Assembly (NCBI GenBank): GCA_028707375.1
Contig: JAQWCB010000008.1
Span: 1-14,512 of the forward strand
Reading direction: 5' to 3'
DNA length: 14,512 bases
Source of the DNA: Bacilli bacterium
GTDB lineage: Bacteria > Bacillota_I > Bacilli_A > RFN20 > CAG-288
Shown here: positions 1 through 8,761 of the stretch, one piece after another
Layout: each line of letters begins with the position of its first letter
Numbering within the stretch: position 1 is the first letter of the stretch
The notes under the pieces: model-generated
What the model saw: the letters and a program-made list of their open reading frames with translations, nothing else
Databases searched by the model: none
Told to the model about the DNA's origin: nothing
Position numbers and translations under genes: made by a program

Positions 1-34
1 TGCTTGGTGATCATATTACAATTTAACCGATTAC
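1..34. other. Candidate left attachment-like segment of the element
   Basis: The first ten bases (TGCTTGGTGA) recur in the same orientation at 14240-14249, and ACCGATTAC at 26-34 recurs at 14276-14284. The order and orientation are the same; the spacing is 15 bases here and 26 there. The second word covers the last codons of the terminal operon gene, whose stop codon lies at 23-25. At the right end the same words are arms of a palindrome next to the integrase gene. This suggests integrase-binding or core sites at the two ends of an element. It is inference: the words are short and the sequence to the left is not visible. Confidence 0.3.
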
Positions 35-931
35 TTGTTTTATTAAACTCATGATATATTCCAGATTTTGTGTGTCTGAAACAGTCACTTCATAGTCCCC
101 ATTTCCCCAATGCCCTTTACGAGATACATCATTGGTTATATTTTTGGGATCATCCAAATCTCCTTTATGCATATTAATCCATATTTTCAATCCCTTTTGT
201 TGTACATGGATGTCGGCAAGATTTTTGTCTTTTTTGAATGCAATGTATAATTTTTTTGGAAATAGTTCTATATCAGTCGCTAAATTCAGAATTGCATGCT
301 TATAAGTTTCATATAATTCGATTATTTCTTCGGATTTCCCGGCTAAATGATCTTCTTCTGTATATACCTTTATCTCTTCAACCACTTTTCCGATAGTCGA
401 TGCTTCCTTTGTTTGGACTTGTTTTATACTTGGAGCTGACTGTGATTTCTTTACTGGGTTAATAACAATTATCTCATTCTCAAAACACTTTATTTCCCAA
501 AGTTCAATGGGGAGATCTTTGAAATTCGAAGATTGTCGTTGGAAATCGGTAAACGAAGGAGCCACAAAAATGACTTTGCTTTGCGACCAATCTACCTCAT
601 TACGCTTAAGGTTATTCTTTTGCGATTCGTTATATTCGACAATAAAATCAGCTTTATATTCCAACATCAAGTTAAGATAAGAAACACCCTGGTCGACCAC
701 GCTGTAGTTACGATCACGCTTGTATTCAAGAATTACAAACGAGCGATTTTCTTCATCAAAAGCCAATGTATCAATGCGATTATTCTTAATGGTAAATTCG
801 GATTTGATTAATTGATAGCCCGATACCTGTCCTAAGTTATTTTCAACTATCTTCTGAATATCTTTTTCGAGCTTAAAAGGTTTTTCTTTTAAGCCTTTCA
901 GTTCGCTTTTGTTTTGTTGAAAAATTTTCAT
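23..931 (-). CDS. PD-(D/E)XK nuclease-like protein with C-terminal DUF5655 domain
   Basis: This is a 302-residue protein and the last gene of the restriction operon; its ATG lies 6 nt after the hsdR stop. The N-terminal half has a restriction-endonuclease-like core: D54 in an 'RIDTLAF' strand, then E69-Y-K71 in 'VILEYK', which fits the D...ExK active site, with Q81 shortly after. A Lys/Gln/Ser-rich linker (about 160-185) leads to a C-terminal domain (about 190-302) with the 'KKLYIAFKKDKNLADIHVQ' and 'GHWGNGDYEVTV' features that I recognise as DUF5655 (COG3586-type, once loosely labelled transport). No signal peptide or membrane segment is visible, so it should be cytoplasmic. I infer a DNA-binding or DNA-cutting accessory of the Type I system; its substrate is unknown. 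The gene is more AT-rich than hsdR. Confidence 0.75.
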   Translation of the reverse strand: MKIFQQNKSELKGLKEKPFKLEKDIQKIVENNLGQVSGYQLIKSEFTIKNNRIDTLAFDEENRSFVILEYKRDRNYSVVDQGVSYLNLMLEYKADFIVEYNESQKNNLKRNEVDWSQSKVIFVAPSFTDFQRQSSNFKDLPIELWEIKCFENEIIVINPVKKSQSAPSIKQVQTKEASTIGKVVEEIKVYTEEDHLAGKSEEIIELYETYKHAILNLATDIELFPKKLYIAFKKDKNLADIHVQQKGLKIWINMHKGDLDDPKNITNDVSRKGHWGNGDYEVTVSDTQNLEYIMSLIKQVIG

Positions 932-937
932 ATACTT

Positions 938-3900
938 TTATTTGTTTCTTGTCAATTCATCTGCAATCTTTTCCGCTTGCTTCAATACCGTTTCTGTTGC
1001 CAGCATTTGCATATCGGGGGGATAGCCAAATTTGCGAAGTAAACGTTTTACGGATACTTTCAGTTTTGCTTTTACACTTTCTTTGATTGTCCAGTCAATA
1101 GAAGCGTTGTTCCGTATTGTTTCAGTAAGGACAACTGCCAACTCACGTAATTTGTCTTGTTGCATCAGTTCCCTGGCGCTTTCATTATCGGCAACAGCAG
1201 TGTAAAAAGCGTATTCAAAATCAGTCAATCCCATTGCTTTTGCCTCATCGTCCATAGCAGTTATATCTTTGCTTAAAGCAATGAGTTCTTCCATAACTTC
1301 GGCAGCAGTAAGTATTTTATTGTGGTATTTCTTAATAGAATTTTCGAGCATTTCCATGAATGATTTACCCTTGACTAAGTTTTTCTTTGCACGGTTCTTA
1401 ATTTCATCGTTAAGCAGTTTTTTGAGAACTTCGAGTGCTATGTTTTTATGTTCCATACCTTTCAGTTCCAACAAAAACTCCTCAGACAAAATAGAAATAT
1501 CCGGTTTTTTTAACCCGGCAGCATCGAAAATATCAATTACCTGTTCGCTGACCAATGCTTTATCGATTACCTGACGAATGGTTGTTTCCAATTCTTCATT
1601 CAAACGTCCGCCTACGGTACTGTCAAATTTTGCAAGGCGGGCTTTTACCGCTTGAAAAAATGCCACTTCTTCTTTCGCATCCATTGCTTGATCATGGGGA
1701 ATGGCTATGGCAAACGCTTTCGACAGTGCTGCAACTTCATTGATAAACCGTTTCTTGCCATCTTCTAAGCTTAAGATATATTCTTCTGCGGCAAGTATCG
1801 TATTTAGCTTCTTTGACGTATCTGATTCGAAATAATCTTCATAAGAGAAACCGTGAAGCATGTTGGATATCACCTCTAACTTTTCAAGCATTAAGGTGAC
1901 TGCTTGCTCTTGAGCAATAGCAGGGTCACCTTTACCACCGGAATCAGAATAGAACGAAAGTGCCTTCTTTAAATCGGAGGCAATACCCAGATAATCAACA
2001 ACCAATCCTCCGGGTTTATCTTTATATACACGATTCACACGGGCGATAGCCTGCATCAGGTTGTGTCCCTTCATTGGCTTGTCAATATAGAGTGTATGCA
2101 TACTCGGAGCATCAAAACCCGTCAGCCACATATCGCAAACAATCACCAACTTCAATTCATCGTCGGGCGACTTCATCCGTTCGGCCAACCTTCGGCGCTG
2201 CTCTTTGGTGGTATGATGTTTCGCTATTTTTGCCCCATCCGAAGAATTTGTTGTCATCACCACTTTAATTACGCCTTTATTCAAATCGTCGGAATGCCAT
2301 TCGGGTTTTATGGCAATAATTGCATCGTACAACTCGGCAGCAATACGACGACTCATCGAAACGATCATGGCTTTCCCCTCGAAAACGGATTGACGCTCTT
2401 CGAAGTGATTGACAATATCGTTGGCAATTTTCTTTATCCGGTTTTCACTTCCGACAAGCGCCTCTAACTGTGTCCATTTGGCAATTGCTTTTTGTGTGTC
2501 TGTCAGGTCTTCCTGCTCCAAATCGCTATCGAGGTCTTCGACTAACCGGCGACCCTCCTCGCTAAGGTTTACTTTTGCCAAACGGCTTTCGTAATAAATC
2601 CGGACAGTCGCACCATCTTCTACTGCTTGTGCTATATCGTATATATCGACATAATTACCGAATATTTTAGGCGTATTTACATCCGTGCTTTCAATTGGCG
2701 TACCCGTAAAGCCCAAATAAGTTGCATTAGGTAGGGCATCCCGCATATATTTGGCAAATCCATAAACAGTCTTCTTGCCAATAACATCGCCTGCTTCATT
2801 TTTATCATCTACCGTTTTTGCCTTAAAGCCATATTGTGTACGGTGGGCTTCGTCGGCTATGACTATGATATTCTCCCGATCGGAAAGCAAGTCATATACA
2901 TTGCCCTCTTCGGGATTAAATTTTTGTATGGTTGTAAACACGATACCGCCGGAACCGACTTTCAATAATTCTTTCAAATGAGAACGGTTTTCGGCTTGTA
3001 TGGGCGTTTGTCGCAATAATTGTTTGGAAGCTGCAAATGTATCGAACAACTGATCGTCCAAATCGTTTCGATCGGTAATCACTACAATAGTAGGATTGTC
3101 CATTGTCAACACCAGTTTCCCTGTAAAGAACACCATGGAAAGAGACTTTCCACTGCCTTGCGTATGCCAAACAACTCCTCCCTTGCGGTCGCCAATGGGC
3201 TGACTGTCTACATCCGGCAAGCCATAACTGATTGGAGGTTCACAAAGTGTTGTAGTCGTTTCTAATTCTTTCTTTTTTACATATCCCGAAGCCCTAAGTG
3301 TGGATTCTACGGCTCTGTTTACCGCATAATATTGGTGATAGGCTGCAACTTTCTTTACTGTATTGATGGTAACAATCCCGGTTTTAGGATCTTCTTGCTT
3401 TGATTTTTCGAATACAATAAAATGACGAATCAAATCAAGCAAGGTCTCCTTGTTTAACATTCCGGTTATCAGGGTTTCAAGTTGACTTACCAAATGAGAA
3501 GCTTCGGCTTTTCCATCTGCCGATTTCCAAGCTAAGAAACGACTTAGTCCGGCAGAAAGGGAACCTGTTTTTGCTTCCAAGCCATCGGATATGATTAATA
3601 ATCCATTGTATGTAAATAGTGACGGTATTTGTGCTTTGTATGTTTCGATCTGTCGGAAAGCAGATTGCACTGTCGCATTTTCGTCTGCTGCGTTTTTCAA
3701 TTCCACCAATACCAAAGGCAAACCATTGACAAACAACAACACATCGGGTCGTTTATTGTGGTTATTCTCAATAACTGTAAATTGATTACAGACTACAAAA
3801 TCGTTATTCAAGGGATGGTGAAAATCAACCAACCAAACCAAATCGCCACGTTCGCCATCATCTTGGTGATAACTCACCGGAACACCTTCCGTCAAATAAC

Positions 3901-4171
3901 GGTGGAAGGTCTCATTGTTCGCTATCAATTCGGGGGAAGCTATCCGTTGAATCTCGCGAATAGCCTCTTCCTGCTGCTCTGCCGGAATACCCGGATTTAT
4001 ACGACGTACCGCTTTACTCAAACGTTCTATCAATAGAACCTGCTCGTAGCTTTCACGCTCTGGCGTCTCTCCATCAGGCGCAATATCCGGAGCATAAATA
4101 TATTCGTAGCCTTGCTCTTGGAGTAATTCTATGGCGAATGCTTCTATTTGGGATTCGGTGATTTTTGTCAT
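938..4171 (-). CDS. hsdR: Type I restriction enzyme, R (endonuclease/translocase) subunit
   Basis: This is a full-length HsdR of 1077 residues, the motor and nuclease subunit that joins HsdM/HsdS to translocate and cut unmodified DNA. The N-terminal nuclease domain shows D143 in 'RPDVLLF' and E157-L-K159, a PD-(D/E)XK site. The superfamily 2 helicase motor follows: Walker A GSGKS at 339-343, DEAH at 440-443, FTGTP (motif III) at 488-492, and QAIARVNR (motif VI) at 707-714. The remaining 300 or so residues form the helical C-terminal part that normally contacts the methylase. All motifs are intact, with no frameshift. The gene starts 6 nt after the DUF3644 gene. Its base composition is clearly less AT-rich than that of the neighbouring accessory genes and resembles hsdM. 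Confidence 0.96.
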   Translation of the reverse strand: MTKITESQIEAFAIELLQEQGYEYIYAPDIAPDGETPERESYEQVLLIERLSKAVRRINPGIPAEQQEEAIREIQRIASPELIANNETFHRYLTEGVPVSYHQDDGERGDLVWLVDFHHPLNNDFVVCNQFTVIENNHNKRPDVLLFVNGLPLVLVELKNAADENATVQSAFRQIETYKAQIPSLFTYNGLLIISDGLEAKTGSLSAGLSRFLAWKSADGKAEASHLVSQLETLITGMLNKETLLDLIRHFIVFEKSKQEDPKTGIVTINTVKKVAAYHQYYAVNRAVESTLRASGYVKKKELETTTTLCEPPISYGLPDVDSQPIGDRKGGVVWHTQGSGKSLSMVFFTGKLVLTMDNPTIVVITDRNDLDDQLFDTFAASKQLLRQTPIQAENRSHLKELLKVGSGGIVFTTIQKFNPEEGNVYDLLSDRENIIVIADEAHRTQYGFKAKTVDDKNEAGDVIGKKTVYGFAKYMRDALPNATYLGFTGTPIESTDVNTPKIFGNYVDIYDIAQAVEDGATVRIYYESRLAKVNLSEEGRRLVEDLDSDLEQEDLTDTQKAIAKWTQLEALVGSENRIKKIANDIVNHFEERQSVFEGKAMIVSMSRRIAAELYDAIIAIKPEWHSDDLNKGVIKVVMTTNSSDGAKIAKHHTTKEQRRRLAERMKSPDDELKLVIVCDMWLTGFDAPSMHTLYIDKPMKGHNLMQAIARVNRVYKDKPGGLVVDYLGIASDLKKALSFYSDSGGKGDPAIAQEQAVTLMLEKLEVISNMLHGFSYEDYFESDTSKKLNTILAAEEYILSLEDGKKRFINEVAALSKAFAIAIPHDQAMDAKEEVAFFQAVKARLAKFDSTVGGRLNEELETTIRQVIDKALVSEQVIDIFDAAGLKKPDISILSEEFLLELKGMEHKNIALEVLKKLLNDEIKNRAKKNLVKGKSFMEMLENSIKKYHNKILTAAEVMEELIALSKDITAMDDEAKAMGLTDFEYAFYTAVADNESARELMQQDKLRELAVVLTETIRNNASIDWTIKESVKAKLKVSVKRLLRKFGYPPDMQMLATETVLKQAEKIADELTRNK

Positions 4172-4177
4172 GATTAA

Positions 4178-5236
4178 TCAATTATATAGAGATTGGTATT
4201 CTTCTTCCACACTCATTTTGTCTACAAGAAAATCAACCCACTCTTCGGTAAATAAATAGCTTTCATTTGGTTCGTCATACACACAGTATTGGGAGTTTGT
4301 TTTAGAAGGTGAATCTGATTTGTTTTCAGGGCGCACTTTATATTTCTTCCAACAGCGAGTATGTGTTTCCATATTGAATTTATTTATATACTTTCTCCCT
4401 TTTAAAATCTTGAGATTACCAAGCTTTTCTTGTACAGCCTTTACTACAGTTCCTGGCTTTAACGTATTTTTATTTGCAACAGGGATTGTTATATGTTTTT
4501 CTTTAATCAACCCAGCAATGCGTTCTACTTTTTTCTTTTCTTCTTCAGACAATTTGTCATATGCATAAAATTGCACAGGAAGCGCATCGGCTGATTTGTG
4601 ATTCGCTACTTGAATTAAGAATGCTTTAAATGAATAGTCTCCACTTTGTAAAATATTTGTACTGATAGAGGCTCGATATTGTTCTATGAATTTAGATATT
4701 TTTTCTGCGTCCTTACTTATTTTAACGCCCATGTTCAATGTTTTTGAAGAAGGGAATAATTGTAAAGCGAATGAAAGTGATTCCCTTAAACAGTATGTCT
4801 CGCCAAATTCAGTTTCTGTTATTTTATCAAAATTCAATAACATAGCTTGGCATTCAGCGAAAATATTGGGGTCTAATTCAGGCATAAATTTATGCTCAAT
4901 TTTATTTCTTAAAGGGATGAAAAACTCCAAATTCTTTCTAATAGCACACTCTGTATCTTGAAAATACTCTTTCACACATGTTTTTAATTCCCAAAACTGC
5001 AGTTCACCATCAATCCTCTTAAATCGTACACCCTTCTTTTCTCTATAAAAAGGCTTAATTCCTTTTCTAAAGAAAATAGCATGGAAAAGCGAAGTCCAAG
5101 CAATACACATTAAGACGATAAAACCTCCAGATTTAAACTTTATGGCGGGTTTGTTATATGTTTCAACGGCCAACAATGCAGAATCTAGTGCTTTATCCAA
5201 ACTTAGTTTTACATTATATGGTAATCCTCTGCTCAT
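4178..5236 (-). CDS. DUF3644 protein with HEPN-like RNxxxH motif
   Basis: This 352-residue protein sits between hsdS (12 nt upstream) and hsdR (6 nt downstream). The N-terminal part ('LDKALDSALLAVETYNKP', then 'SGGFIVLMCIAWTSLFHAIF') and the C-terminal part (a 'CWKKYKVRP' stretch, then 'YLFTEEWVDFLVDKMS') fit the DUF3644 family as I know it. Its most telling feature is R110-N111-K-I-E-H115 in a helical stretch, the R-N-x3-H pattern of active HEPN ribonucleases. HEPN domains commonly act as RNases in toxin-antitoxin and abortive defence systems, so I infer an RNA-cutting effector linked to the Type I complex. The hydrophobic run near residues 38-56 is more likely a buried helix than a membrane span. 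DUF3644 genes are often found in hsd loci. The activity is not proven. Confidence 0.78.
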   Translation of the reverse strand: MSRGLPYNVKLSLDKALDSALLAVETYNKPAIKFKSGGFIVLMCIAWTSLFHAIFFRKGIKPFYREKKGVRFKRIDGELQFWELKTCVKEYFQDTECAIRKNLEFFIPLRNKIEHKFMPELDPNIFAECQAMLLNFDKITETEFGETYCLRESLSFALQLFPSSKTLNMGVKISKDAEKISKFIEQYRASISTNILQSGDYSFKAFLIQVANHKSADALPVQFYAYDKLSEEEKKKVERIAGLIKEKHITIPVANKNTLKPGTVVKAVQEKLGNLKILKGRKYINKFNMETHTRCWKKYKVRPENKSDSPSKTNSQYCVYDEPNESYLFTEEWVDFLVDKMSVEEEYQSLYN

Positions 5237-5248
5237 GTTTTTTGTTTT

Positions 5249-6433
5249 TTACATTTCTACTCTTACCTCTCCACTCATCAATTTCGGTAATAATGTATCG
5301 CGAAGCGAAGTGAGAGTGTGAATTTGCTCTGTGTTTGTATTTATTCTTAGGTCAATATTTCTTGTTGTATTCTGAAATTCAACAATTGACTTATTATCAG
5401 GTATCATGATTTCTATTGATTCAAAGTCTGTTTTACTAATAGCCCCAAAAACAGTTCCCGTTTCATTAAACTGTTTTATTTCTTCCATTAATGACATTAA
5501 TTTGTAGTATGTGTAAGAATAAAAGGAATTGTTTTTTTTATATCTAAATGCAGCAACTCCACGTCCAATACAACATTTTTCATTTGCCATATTTTGTTCT
5601 CCAACAGGAGCTCTTACACTTATCAATGTGTCATATTTTTCTGCAAATTTTTTAGGATCTGTTGTAAAGACTCTATTTGTAGGAAAGCGAAAACCAAAAT
5701 CTGTATTTCCTTGATACATAGGTGTACCTATTGCATCTTCATTATAACTTTCTCCAAGAGGAGAAGCTCCCATTGTAAAGTCAAATTCATCGCTTAACTG
5801 TCCCATTTTCCACTCTTCCTTCACCTCTTCCACAAACCACTGCCTAAAAAACGTTTCCGCCATTTTTTCCAGTGTGGTATTTTGGCGATGGAGCAAGTCT
5901 ATTTTGTCATCTAAACTGCTTAATACGGAGACTATGGCTCTTTGTTCGGAGAGAGAGGGAAGGAGAATAGGAATGCCTTCAATATTTTTTTTCGAAATAT
6001 TCGCTTGATTAGCACTTCCTGAAGATTGCTGTGCCAACCAATTACGAGTTTCTTCATCCTTAAGAAAATAATATAAATACTCTTTAGATATTCCTTGTTT
6101 TGGAATAATTTTAGCTACTCGCTGATTAAGTAACGAGCGTTCAGTCATCTTGTATGCGGAAACAGCACCAACAACTTGTGTTTTGGCATCTGGATGATTG
6201 CCTGTTAAGGCAATAAGTATGTCTCCTTTCTCTATAAGAAAAGGGGAAAACGTTTCTTCATACAAGTGATATTGAACTCCTGTAAGATTAGCATCTCCAT
6301 TGGCAACATTTTTAATCTTCACAACAGGTAGTGTATTCTCTTTTTGATAATTAAGGAAGTTTTTAGACTTAAAAGCAAATCCATTAACAACATTGATGTA
6401 ACGTTTTAATTCTGTTTTTTTCCACTTTCCCAT
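5249..6433 (-). CDS. hsdS: Type I restriction-modification specificity subunit
   Basis: This is a 394-residue HsdS, which chooses the bipartite DNA target and holds the HsdM subunits. It has the usual two half-sites. Target-recognition domain 1 covers about residues 1-160 and ends in 'NISKKNIEGIPILLPSLSEQ'. A conserved spacer helix follows (about 161-200, 'LSSLDDKIDLLHRQN', 'FFRQWF'). Domain 2 covers about 208-350 and ends in 'AISKTDFESIEIMIP', and a second helix closes the protein (about 351-394, 'LRDTLLPKLMSGEVRVEM'). The target cannot be read from sequence. The gene starts 3 nt after the ATPase gene and lies in the same operon. Only one hsdS is present, and no silent hsdS copies, flanking inverted repeats or invertase gene are visible, so phase-variable shuffling is not indicated here. 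Confidence 0.95.
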   Translation of the reverse strand: MGKWKKTELKRYINVVNGFAFKSKNFLNYQKENTLPVVKIKNVANGDANLTGVQYHLYEETFSPFLIEKGDILIALTGNHPDAKTQVVGAVSAYKMTERSLLNQRVAKIIPKQGISKEYLYYFLKDEETRNWLAQQSSGSANQANISKKNIEGIPILLPSLSEQRAIVSVLSSLDDKIDLLHRQNTTLEKMAETFFRQWFVEEVKEEWKMGQLSDEFDFTMGASPLGESYNEDAIGTPMYQGNTDFGFRFPTNRVFTTDPKKFAEKYDTLISVRAPVGEQNMANEKCCIGRGVAAFRYKKNNSFYSYTYYKLMSLMEEIKQFNETGTVFGAISKTDFESIEIMIPDNKSIVEFQNTTRNIDLRINTNTEQIHTLTSLRDTLLPKLMSGEVRVEM

Positions 6434-6436
6434 ACA

Positions 6437-8761
6437 TCAAGCATTATTTAGTCTCGCAATCATTGAGTTATAATGTACAGAGTCCACATGCTCAATCAAC
6501 TTCAAGACTTGTGGTACTATTTTGTCAGCTTCTCCGAAAACATTATCATTAAAACCATGGATAGACGCACCATTATCTACTTTGTGAGAATAGTGGTTTA
6601 CAAACTTGCGAACTTTAGAGAGGTCGTTAAATCCTGTGATTTCATCAAAACACTTCTCTAATTTTTTACGCCCATACTTAAAAGACAGAAAGCTTTCCAG
6701 TAATTGTCGGCAAATATTTGCTATTGTATGAGTCGTTATATAATCTAATTGTGGATTGTCGCAAAATTTCTTTACTTCCGAAAATAACAAGTGATATTCC
6801 GAATCGAACTGGGACAATATATTGTCAGCGTTCTCAATATTTCCATTTCGCACATTATTCACCAACTTAGGTTTGATAAGGTATATGCAGAACAAATTCA
6901 CATTTTTCTTGTTAGTATCTTTTTCTGTCTTGTTCCGAATCCATTCTTTTTGCATAGTAAAAAAATGGAAATTGTGGGTCAGGACAAATAATTGAAGTGC
7001 ATTGTCGCATTCGTTTTTAATAAAAAAGTTTGCGTGAAATAAATGGTTAGAGTCGAAGCTGGAAATAGGGTCGTCAATGACGACAATTGTATTCTCTATT
7101 TTGTTCCCATTTTCTTTCAGCTTTGCAATGAAATACACCAAGGCAATTGCAGAACGCTCTCCCTCACTCAGACTTCGGCTCTTTACTTCTTCGTTATTGT
7201 TACGTTTTACTAAATAACCGCCATCAGCTCTTCGTTCTAAGCTCAAATCGTTTCGACCAAGAAACTTCCAAAGCATATTATTGAACTCTGTTGCTCCAAT
7301 CACTTCATTAGAAAGATTGTCTTTCAGTTGCTTAATTTCAGTCTCTAATTGCTGAATATCTGTATCAAGCAGAGCTTGTTCTTCTTGTAATTTCTGTATT
7401 TTCTCAAGTTTCTTAAAGAAATCGAACGTAGTAACTTCCTCTGACACGTAATGTAATTCTAACTTAAGTTTATTTTCTTTAACAGATTCTTCTAAGCCGA
7501 AAAACTTCTTATTATGATTGTTAATCAGCTTACATATATCACCATAAGATTTATCATATTCCTCAATTTCCTGTTGAGTTATCTCGTTGATTGTTTTTTG
7601 TGGAATCTCAAATGGATTACCCTGTTTTTCCTCAAGAACCATTTTCCATTCCTCAATTTTTGTATTGATAGAAAGTATTATTTGATTATGTCTTTCTAAT
7701 GCCTTTTTGTAATCGGATTGAAATTCATCGTACAGCAATGTGTCGTGTGGAAACTCTGTTTTAATTTTATTTCCCTCAATCCATTCAATGCCTTTTAATA
7801 AGGCTTCTTTCAACTTTTCAAATTCATCGCTAAAATGTTTATTCAAGTCAACGATTCTATCTTTCCGTAGTGGTCCGCCACAAAATTCACAGGTTGTTGC
7901 ATCTTTTGCATGAATATCTTCTTGCATTCCTTGATGTACCCAATTGGCAATAATGGGATTTTCCCTTAATCGCTCAATAGCTTTCGTTGCTATGGTAGCA
8001 GTTTGCAGTTCCTTTACTCTTGCAACTATTTTTGCAAGAACGCTTGTATTGTACTTAGTTAATAAATCGGTATCAATTTTTGTTTTTTCCTGTGGTTTAA
8101 TACTTTTAGACAAATGTTCTATGTCTGAAACGGATAAAGTGTGTTTTTTTGCTTTAATAGAAGTTTCATTCTGAGTAATGAAAGAGGATAATTTTGATTT
8201 GTCATAGTTCAACAAACGACTATCTTCAATCTCTATAATTTTAAAGTTAGCCTTTATACTTTTTGCAGCATCAGACAAAAATTTATCATTCAAAGTAATC
8301 AAACCCTTTATCTTTTTATCTTCTGGGTCTCCATTCAATTCGACACCAATCTTTTTCTTTCTCTCTTTTTTAAATTTTAGAACAGGCTCTTTTTGTTCTA
8401 ATGTCTTTTTATCGTTGCCTTGCTCTTCTGATATATATACAATCCCCTCTATTTTATTATTAGGGGTAAAAACATTCTTTTCAATAAAATTCTTATTGAA
8501 CACGCGGATGTTTAAAGAATTGAGACTTACATTACTTGGCGTAATTTGCCCCCCTTCTATGTCAATATTCCATTCAGCTAAAGGGTGTTCAGGTGATTGT
8601 TCTTTTCTTTCTATGCACTCAAACAAGGAAGAAAGCGTTGATTTTCCACTTCCATTCCATCCATAAAATAGATTGTATCGATTGAAACCTACTAAATCAG
8701 CATTGGGAGAATAATCTTTGAAGATTCCAAAATTTTTCAATTTAGAAATGGATTTAATCAT
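6437..8761 (-). CDS. AAA_13-type ABC-fold ATPase, RloC/PrrC anticodon-nuclease-like
   Basis: This 774-residue protein is encoded between hsdM (ATGA overlap) and hsdS. The N-terminal Walker A is G34-W-N-G-S-G-K40-S. A long, largely helical middle part (about 110-490) is split by a C291-E-F-C294 pair that could bind zinc. The ABC signature LSEGER is at 531-536, Walker B VIDDP at 561-565 and the switch His596 in 'LTHNFHF'. The C-terminal domain has R685-x3-E689 and, 34-37 residues on, H723/H726 ('VNHYSH'), which fits the Arg-Glu-His nuclease triad known from PrrC and RloC. The length and the Cys pair suit RloC better than the shorter PrrC. Those enzymes cut the tRNA anticodon loop when a phage disturbs the associated Type I enzyme. 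I infer the same role here. Alternatively it is another AAA_13 defence ATPase. The gene is strongly AT-rich. Confidence 0.8.
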   Translation of the reverse strand: MIKSISKLKNFGIFKDYSPNADLVGFNRYNLFYGWNGSGKSTLSSLFECIERKEQSPEHPLAEWNIDIEGGQITPSNVSLNSLNIRVFNKNFIEKNVFTPNNKIEGIVYISEEQGNDKKTLEQKEPVLKFKKERKKKIGVELNGDPEDKKIKGLITLNDKFLSDAAKSIKANFKIIEIEDSRLLNYDKSKLSSFITQNETSIKAKKHTLSVSDIEHLSKSIKPQEKTKIDTDLLTKYNTSVLAKIVARVKELQTATIATKAIERLRENPIIANWVHQGMQEDIHAKDATTCEFCGGPLRKDRIVDLNKHFSDEFEKLKEALLKGIEWIEGNKIKTEFPHDTLLYDEFQSDYKKALERHNQIILSINTKIEEWKMVLEEKQGNPFEIPQKTINEITQQEIEEYDKSYGDICKLINNHNKKFFGLEESVKENKLKLELHYVSEEVTTFDFFKKLEKIQKLQEEQALLDTDIQQLETEIKQLKDNLSNEVIGATEFNNMLWKFLGRNDLSLERRADGGYLVKRNNNEEVKSRSLSEGERSAIALVYFIAKLKENGNKIENTIVVIDDPISSFDSNHLFHANFFIKNECDNALQLFVLTHNFHFFTMQKEWIRNKTEKDTNKKNVNLFCIYLIKPKLVNNVRNGNIENADNILSQFDSEYHLLFSEVKKFCDNPQLDYITTHTIANICRQLLESFLSFKYGRKKLEKCFDEITGFNDLSKVRKFVNHYSHKVDNGASIHGFNDNVFGEADKIVPQVLKLIEHVDSVHYNSMIARLNNA

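Noticed and set aside
3629..4036. Long plus-strand reading frames opposite hsdR (also 2063-2467)
   Set aside because: They are antisense shadows of the conserved hsdR coding sequence; hsdR has all its motifs in frame.
5249..6433. Phase-variable or invertible hsdS cassette
   Set aside because: There is one hsdS only, with no partial copies, flanking inverted repeats or dedicated invertase in the window.
6437..8761. SMC/Rad50-type DNA repair ATPase
   Set aside because: The ABC halves and CxxC are similar, but the C-terminal R-x3-E...H segment and the hsd context favour the AAA_13/RloC group. It remains a lesser alternative.
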